A stretch of DNA of 58,080 nt from Sphingomonadaceae bacterium. Its GTDB lineage: Bacteria; Pseudomonadota; Alphaproteobacteria; Sphingomonadales; Sphingomonadaceae. The notes below the pieces were generated by a model. That model was not told the DNA's origin, did not search any database, and saw nothing but the letters and a program-made list of their open reading frames with translations. The stretch covers positions 1-58,080 of the forward strand of contig CANGJB010000017.1 in the NCBI GenBank assembly GCA_947453945.1, in the 5' to 3' direction. Below, piece by piece: positions 53,747 to 58,080 of the stretch. The translations under genes and the position numbers were made by a program. Positions within the stretch are counted from its first letter, which is position 1. Each line of letters starts with the position of its first letter.

Positions 53747-55528
53747 ATGCACCCTTATCGTTCCCACACCTGCGGCGCGCTGGCACAGGCGCATGTCGGG
53801 CAGAACGTGCGTCTTTCGGGCTGGGTGCACCGCAAGCGCGACCATGGCGGCGTGCTCTTCGTGGACCTGCGCGATCACTACGGCATCACCCAGATCGTGG
53901 CCGACAGCGACAGCGCCGCACTGGCCATGCTGGAGAGCCTGCGCGTCGAGAGCGTCGTTACCATCGAAGGCGAGGTCAAGGCGCGCAGCGCCGGCACCGT
54001 GAACCCCGGGCTCGCGACCGGCGAGATCGAGGTCTATGCCCGCGCCGCAACGGTGCTTTCGGCGGCTGAAGAACTGCCGATGCCCGTGGCCGGCGAGCAG
54101 GAGTATCCGGAGGATATCCGCCTGCGTTACCGCTTCCTCGATCTGCGGCGCGAGACACTGCACGCAAATATCATGACGCGCACCAAGGTGATCCGCGACA
54201 TGCGCACCCGCATGGAAGATGCAGGGTTCACCGAATATTCGACCCCGATCCTCACAGCTTCCAGCCCTGAAGGCGCGCGCGACTTCCTCGTGCCAAGCCG
54301 CATCCACGCGGGCAAGTTCTACGCGCTGCCGCAGGCGCCGCAGCAGTACAAGCAGCTGCTCATGGTCGCGGGCTTCGATCGCTATTTCCAGATCGCCCCA
54401 TGCTTCCGTGACGAAGACCCGCGCGCTGACCGCCTGCCGGGCGAATTCTACCAGCTCGATCTGGAAATGAGCTTCGTCACCCAGGAAGAAGTGTGGGAGA
54501 CCATGGAGCCGGTGATCGGCGGTGTGTTCGAGACCTTCGCGAACGGCAAGCCGGTAACGCCTTCAGGCAGCTTCCCGCGCATCGCCTATGATGATGCCAT
54601 GCTGAAGTACGGCTCGGACAAGCCGGACCTGCGCAACCCGCTCATCATCACCGATGTCGCCAGCCACTTCACCACCTCCGGCTTCGGCCTGTTCGAGAAG
54701 ATCGTTGCGGGCGGCGGCACCGTGCGCGCCATCCCCGCGCCAGGTACGGCAGACAAGAGCCGCAAGTTCTTCGACGACATGAACGAGTGGGCGCGCAGCG
54801 AAGGCCATGCAGGTCTCGGCTATGTCACCCGCAAGGGCGGCGAATTCGGCGGTCCGATCGCCAAGAACCACGGAACCGAGGGCATGGAGGCGATCTACGC
54901 CGCGCTTGGCCTTGGCCCCGATGACGGGCTGTTCTTTGCTGCAGGCAAGCCTGAACAGGCCGCCAAGCTGGCGGGCGCGGCGCGCACGCGCGTGGCTGAA
55001 CAGCTCGGCCTGATCGACAAGGACCGCTTCGAGCTGTGCTGGATTGTCGATTTCCCGTTCTACGAATGGGACGAGGACGCCAAGAAGGTCGAATTTGCGC
55101 ACAACCCGTTCTCGATGCCGCAGGGCGGCATGGCTGCGCTCGAGGGTCAGGATCCGCTGACGATCAAGGCCTTCCAGTACGATCTGGTCTGCAACGGCTA
55201 TGAAATCGCCTCGGGCTCGATCCGCAATCAGTCACCGCAACTCATGGTCAAGGCGTTCGAACTTGTCGGCCTTTCCAAGGCAGACGTCGAGGAGCGCTTC
55301 GGCGGGCTCTACCGCGCCTTCCAGTACGGTGCACCGCCGCATGGCGGCATGGCGGCGGGTGTGGACCGCGTCGTGATGCTGGTCTGCGGCGCACAGAACC
55401 TGCGCGAGATCACGCTGTTCCCGATGAACCAGCGCGCCGAGGATCTGCTGATGGGCGCGCCTTCACCGGCCGCCCCTGTGCAGCTGCGCGAACTGAACTT
55501 GCGCACGGTGGAACAGCCGAAAGGATAA
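53747..55528 (+). CDS. aspS: Aspartyl-tRNA synthetase, probably non-discriminating (Asp/Asn)
   Basis: 593 residues in the bacterial AspRS layout: anticodon-binding OB fold (about 5-110), catalytic domain with [10 protein letters not shown] (motif 2), the bacterial GAD insertion, and GVDRVVMLV (motif 3). The anticodon-domain loop reads [14 protein letters not shown]; His in place of the Leu of E. coli is the mark of non-discriminating AspRS, which also charges tRNA-Asn with Asp for GatCAB to amidate. The start at 53747 gives MHPYRSH, the family start. A -35-like TTGACA lies at 53659-53664, with no good -10. Confidence 0.95.
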   Translation: MHPYRSHTCGALAQAHVGQNVRLSGWVHRKRDHGGVLFVDLRDHYGITQIVADSDSAALAMLESLRVESVVTIEGEVKARSAGTVNPGLATGEIEVYARAATVLSAAEELPMPVAGEQEYPEDIRLRYRFLDLRRETLHANIMTRTKVIRDMRTRMEDAGFTEYSTPILTASSPEGARDFLVPSRIHAGKFYALPQAPQQYKQLLMVAGFDRYFQIAPCFRDEDPRADRLPGEFYQLDLEMSFVTQEEVWETMEPVIGGVFETFANGKPVTPSGSFPRIAYDDAMLKYGSDKPDLRNPLIITDVASHFTTSGFGLFEKIVAGGGTVRAIPAPGTADKSRKFFDDMNEWARSEGHAGLGYVTRKGGEFGGPIAKNHGTEGMEAIYAALGLGPDDGLFFAAGKPEQAAKLAGAARTRVAEQLGLIDKDRFELCWIVDFPFYEWDEDAKKVEFAHNPFSMPQGGMAALEGQDPLTIKAFQYDLVCNGYEIASGSIRNQSPQLMVKAFELVGLSKADVEERFGGLYRAFQYGAPPHGGMAAGVDRVVMLVCGAQNLREITLFPMNQRAEDLLMGAPSPAAPVQLRELNLRTVEQPKG

Positions 55529-55716
55529 GATGTTGATGGACGCGGGGTTGGCCGAAAGCCGGCCGCCGCAGCGCTCCTTTCACCGCACGTCTCGCAGACC
55601 GCACAATTCGTCTCTGATCGTCGTTTTCATCGGGCCACTTGCCAGCCCGCAATCCGGACATTAGGGCGATGGCCAGATTTGATAATACCAACCCAGTTCC
55701 TTGAAGGGGCAAAAGA

Positions 55717-55953
55717 ATGAGCGATACCGCCGACCGCGTGAAGAAAATCGTTGTCGAGCACCTCGGGGTAGAGGCCGACAAGGTCACCGAAGACGCGAGC
55801 TTCATCGACGATCTCGGTGCCGACAGCCTCGATATCGTCGAGCTGGTCATGGCATTTGAAGAAGAATTCGGTGTCGAAATCCCTGACGATGCGGCTGAAA
55901 AGATCGCCACCGTCTCGGACGCGATCAAGTACATCGACGAGAACAAGGGCTGA
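55717..55953 (+). CDS. acpP: Acyl carrier protein
   Basis: 78 residues, acidic, with the phosphopantetheine attachment site GADSLDIVE (Ser37). It carries the growing acyl chain in fatty acid synthesis. AAGGGG lies seven bases upstream of the start. fabF follows after 190 bp, a common pair; fabZ of the same pathway is at the left end of the window. The 188-bp gap from aspS shows no gene. Confidence 0.97.
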   Translation: MSDTADRVKKIVVEHLGVEADKVTEDASFIDDLGADSLDIVELVMAFEEEFGVEIPDDAAEKIATVSDAIKYIDENKG

Positions 55954-56053
55954 TCCTTTCGGATTGCCAACCCGTCCGCACATTTCCGCCGGTCCTGCCT
56001 TGATGCAGGGTTGGCGGAGATAGCGGTCGTTTCCCTGGTGTCGATTTACCGGG

Positions 56054-56067
56054 GCTTCGACAGGCTC
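56054..56067. repeat. Dispersed 14-base motif, copy 2
   Basis: GCTTCGACAGGCTC in the acpP-fabF gap, matching the copy at 22950-22963 (opposite strand) at 13 of 14 positions. It is followed within 20 bases by a small GGTCCCCTGAGGGGTC palindrome. Confidence 0.4.
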
Positions 56068-56143
56068 GGTCCCCTGAGGGGTCTGGGCCTGTTGTGTTTC
56101 AAGGTCGGTTCGCCGATTCAGGGCGGACGTTTCGGAGACTGCA

Positions 56144-57400
56144 ATGCGCCGTGTCGTCATCACCGGACTTGGCCTCGTCACCCCGCTCGGGGCCGATGTG
56201 GAAACCGTCTGGCAGAATCTTATCGCCGGCAAATCGGGCGCAGGTCCGATCACCCGCTTCGATACCACCGGGCAGAAGTGCCTGATCGCCTGCGAGGTGA
56301 AGCCGGCTGATCATCCTTACGGGTTCGATCCCAACAAGCGCGTCGATTTCAAGGTTCAGCGCCAGGTCGATCCGTTCATCATCTACGGGATCGATGCGGC
56401 AGGCCAGGCGCTCGAAGATGCCGGCCTTGTCGATATGGACGAGGCGCTGAAGCTGCGCACCGGCTGCTCGATCGGTTCGGGCATCGGCGGGCTGCCGGGA
56501 ATCGAGAGCGAATCGATTGTCCTCCATGAAAAGGGCCCGGGCCGCGTGAGCCCGCACTTCGTGCATGGCCGCCTGATCAATCTGATCTCGGGCCAGGTCT
56601 CGATCAAATACGGCCTGATGGGCCCGAACCATGCGGTCGTCACGGCCTGCTCCACCGGCGCCCACTCGATCGGTGATGCCGCGCGCATGATCCGCGATGA
56701 TGATGCAGATGTCATGCTGGCGGGCGGTGCCGAAGGCACGATCAACCCGCTGGGCGTCGCCGGCTTTGCCCAGGCGCGTGCGCTCAACTGCAGCTATAAC
56801 GACCGGCCCGAACAGGCCAGCCGCCCCTATGACAAGGACCGCGACGGTTTCGTGATGGGCGAAGGCGCGGGCGTCGTCGTGCTTGAGGAATACGAGCACG
56901 CAAAGGCGCGCGGCGCAAAGATCTACGCCGAAGTCGTCGGCTATGGCCTGTCGGGCGATGCCTATCATGTCACTGCGCCGCATCCGGAAGGCAAGGGCGC
57001 GGAACTCGCGATGCGCATGGCGCTGCGCAAGGCGGGGATGGAGCCGGGGGACATTGACTACGTCAACGCTCACGGCACTTCGACCATGGCTGACACGATC
57101 GAACTCGCTGCGGTAAAGCGCGTGCTTGGCCCCGATCTGACCGGCGCTTCGATGAGCAGCACCAAGTCTGCCATCGGTCACCTCCTTGGCGGGGCCGGCG
57201 CGGTCGAGACGATCTTCTGCGTTCTCGCGATCCGCGATCAGATTGTGCCGCCCACGCTCAATCTGGATAACCCGGATGAGGGCACCGAAGGCGTCGATCT
57301 CGTGCCCAAGGTGGCAAGGAAGCGGGTCGTGCGTGCCGCGCTGAACAATTCGTTCGGCTTTGGCGGCACCAACGCCAGCGTCATCATCAAGGCGATCTGA
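56144..57400 (+). CDS. fabF: Beta-ketoacyl-ACP synthase II FabF
   Basis: 418 residues with the thiolase-fold triad: C169 in VVTACSTGAH, H310 in VNAHGTSTM and H346 in KSAIGHLLGGAG. It elongates acyl-ACP with malonyl-ACP. Full length and typical. It follows acpP after 190 bp, and mltG starts 26 bp after its stop, the order acpP-fabF-mltG seen in many alphaproteobacteria. Confidence 0.97.
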   Translation: MRRVVITGLGLVTPLGADVETVWQNLIAGKSGAGPITRFDTTGQKCLIACEVKPADHPYGFDPNKRVDFKVQRQVDPFIIYGIDAAGQALEDAGLVDMDEALKLRTGCSIGSGIGGLPGIESESIVLHEKGPGRVSPHFVHGRLINLISGQVSIKYGLMGPNHAVVTACSTGAHSIGDAARMIRDDDADVMLAGGAEGTINPLGVAGFAQARALNCSYNDRPEQASRPYDKDRDGFVMGEGAGVVVLEEYEHAKARGAKIYAEVVGYGLSGDAYHVTAPHPEGKGAELAMRMALRKAGMEPGDIDYVNAHGTSTMADTIELAAVKRVLGPDLTGASMSSTKSAIGHLLGGAGAVETIFCVLAIRDQIVPPTLNLDNPDEGTEGVDLVPKVARKRVVRAALNNSFGFGGTNASVIIKAI

Positions 57401-57426
57401 GCAAGCGCGGAAGGGGGCGGCGTTCG

Positions 57427-58080
57427 ATGCGCACAGCAGGTCGGCTCAGGATTGTCGCGCTGGCCGTTTTGCTGCTGGTGGGCGTCTATGGCGTGCACTT
57501 CCTCTATGGCTGGTACGGCAGCGGCCCGCTGGTCAAGGACACCACCTTCGCCGTCCCGGATGGCGCGACGCTGGGCGGTGTCGCGGAAAAGCTGGAGGAA
57601 GAAGGCATCGTCGCCTCTGCCAGCACCTTCCGCACCCGTGCGCGGCTGCTGGGCGGCAGCGAGCCGTTAAAGGCGGGTGAATACGCGATCCCCGCCCACG
57701 CCGCTGGTTCGGCCGTTCTGGCGATCCTCCAGGGTGAGGGCGGCGAAGTACGCCGGCTGGTCATGATCCCCGAAGGCATGCCGTCGATCATGGTGCAGGA
57801 GCGCCTCTCCGCGCAGTCGCTGCTAACCGGTCCGGTGCCGACCCTGGCCGAAGGTTCCATCCTGCCCGATAGCTACGCCTTCCAGCGCGGGGAAAGCCGC
57901 ACGGAAGTCGTCACGCGGATGCAGAAGGCCATGGCCCGCACGCTGGCCAAGCTCTGGTCCGAGCGCGCGCCTGATGCCGTGCCCCGCAGCCCGGAGGAAG
58001 CGGTTATCCTTGCCTCGATTGTCGAGAAGGAGACCGGCAAACCGTCTGAACGGCGCATGGTGGCAGGGCTCTATTCCAAC
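57427..58080 (+). CDS. mltG: Endolytic murein transglycosylase MltG, N-terminal part (runs off the window)
   Basis: The frame stays open for 218 codons from the ATG at 57427 to the right edge. There is one N-terminal membrane helix (about 9-27), then a LysM-like region (about 38-95, FAVPDGATLGGVAEKLEEEG) and the start of the YceG catalytic domain with EGSILPDSYAF and the SIVEKETG motif (about 198-204) that holds the catalytic Glu. MltG cuts nascent glycan strands at the periplasmic face. The C-terminus lies outside the window. Confidence 0.95.
   Translation, partial: MRTAGRLRIVALAVLLLVGVYGVHFLYGWYGSGPLVKDTTFAVPDGATLGGVAEKLEEEGIVASASTFRTRARLLGGSEPLKAGEYAIPAHAAGSAVLAILQGEGGEVRRLVMIPEGMPSIMVQERLSAQSLLTGPVPTLAEGSILPDSYAFQRGESRTEVVTRMQKAMARTLAKLWSERAPDAVPRSPEEAVILASIVEKETGKPSERRMVAGLYSN

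Noticed and set aside
56324..56335. The tRNA T-arm-like motif gggttcgatccc in fabF and also in bamA near position 17
   Set aside because: Both lie inside conserved coding sequence and no cloverleaf can be drawn around them; a 12-base palindrome-like string recurring by codon bias.
1..58080. CRISPR arrays, insertion sequences, phage or toxin-antitoxin genes
   Set aside because: No direct-repeat/spacer pattern, transposase, integrase or toxin motif was found in any reading frame examined.

Overview
The window is a GC-rich (roughly two-thirds G+C by eye), gene-dense piece of bacterial chromosome. Gene content points to an alphaproteobacterium, most likely order Sphingomonadales (a Novosphingobium/Sphingomonas-like organism; genus is inference). 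Pointers are a sphingomonad-style TonB-dependent receptor, a FYDLN-acid zinc-ribbon protein, a CP4-like (class II) AroA, an AspRS with the non-discriminating 'DHGG' signature and the dapF-mtaB-ftsY-yciB order. It is almost entirely core chromosome: I see no transposase, integrase, phage gene, CRISPR array or island boundary. I did not find a clearly new multi-gene system. The best unexplained signals are a perfect 32-bp inverted repeat inside the 5' end of ccmH, a leader with two mutually exclusive hairpins before a histidine-tailed exported protein, and a DnaK-like ATPase gene overlapping a GreA/GreB-like gene.

Layout. 1-2.0 kb: end of bamA, a Skp/OmpH chaperone, fabZ and rpmE (outer-membrane biogenesis and lipid A/fatty acid supply), closed by a UUCG-loop terminator. 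2.1-5.2 kb: a MarR regulator and a TonB-dependent receptor. 5.4 kb: tRNA-His. 5.6-10.7 kb: the cytochrome c maturation operon ccmC-D-E-F-G-H-I, without ccmA or ccmB. 10.8-12.8 kb: kup. 12.8-19.3 kb (minus strand): a small lipoprotein, a PuuD-like membrane protein, yciB, ftsY, mtaB, dapF and a GGDEF-EAL protein. 19.6-27.6 kb: ffh, rpsP and rimM, then four unrelated genes (phosphoesterase, serine hydrolase, small membrane protein, legumain-like protease), then trmD and rplS with a strong terminator.

27.7-39.1 kb is rich in hydrolases: an S9 dipeptidyl peptidase, an M2 ACE-like peptidase and a penicillin-acylase-family enzyme (all exported), plus asd, an exported His-tailed protein, a TauE/SafE permease with a cytoplasmic-type alpha/beta hydrolase, and AMP nucleosidase. 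39.3-43.7 kb (minus strand): rplI-rpsR-rpsF, a PilZ protein, then GNAT-cmk-aroA. 43.9-47.2 kb: FYDLN protein, tRNA-Ala, an exported protein, the Hsp70-like/GreA-like pair. 47.2-53.6 kb: a 2-oxoglutarate/Fe(II) oxygenase, an EVE protein, an MFS carrier, pgsA, an oxyR-SMR pair and rnd. 53.7-58.1 kb: aspS, acpP, fabF and the start of mltG (running off the right edge).

Many neighbours are coupled by 4-bp ATGA/GTGA overlaps: the ccm chain, mtaB/ftsY/yciB, aroA/cmk/GNAT, the Hsp70-like/GreA-like pair, oxyR/SMR and TauE/hydrolase. Ribosome, tRNA-modification and protein-targeting genes (rpsP, rimM, trmD, rplS, rpsF, rpsR, rplI, rpmE, mtaB, aspS, ffh, ftsY) make up much of the region, with SRP and its receptor encoded within about 4 kb of each other on opposite strands.
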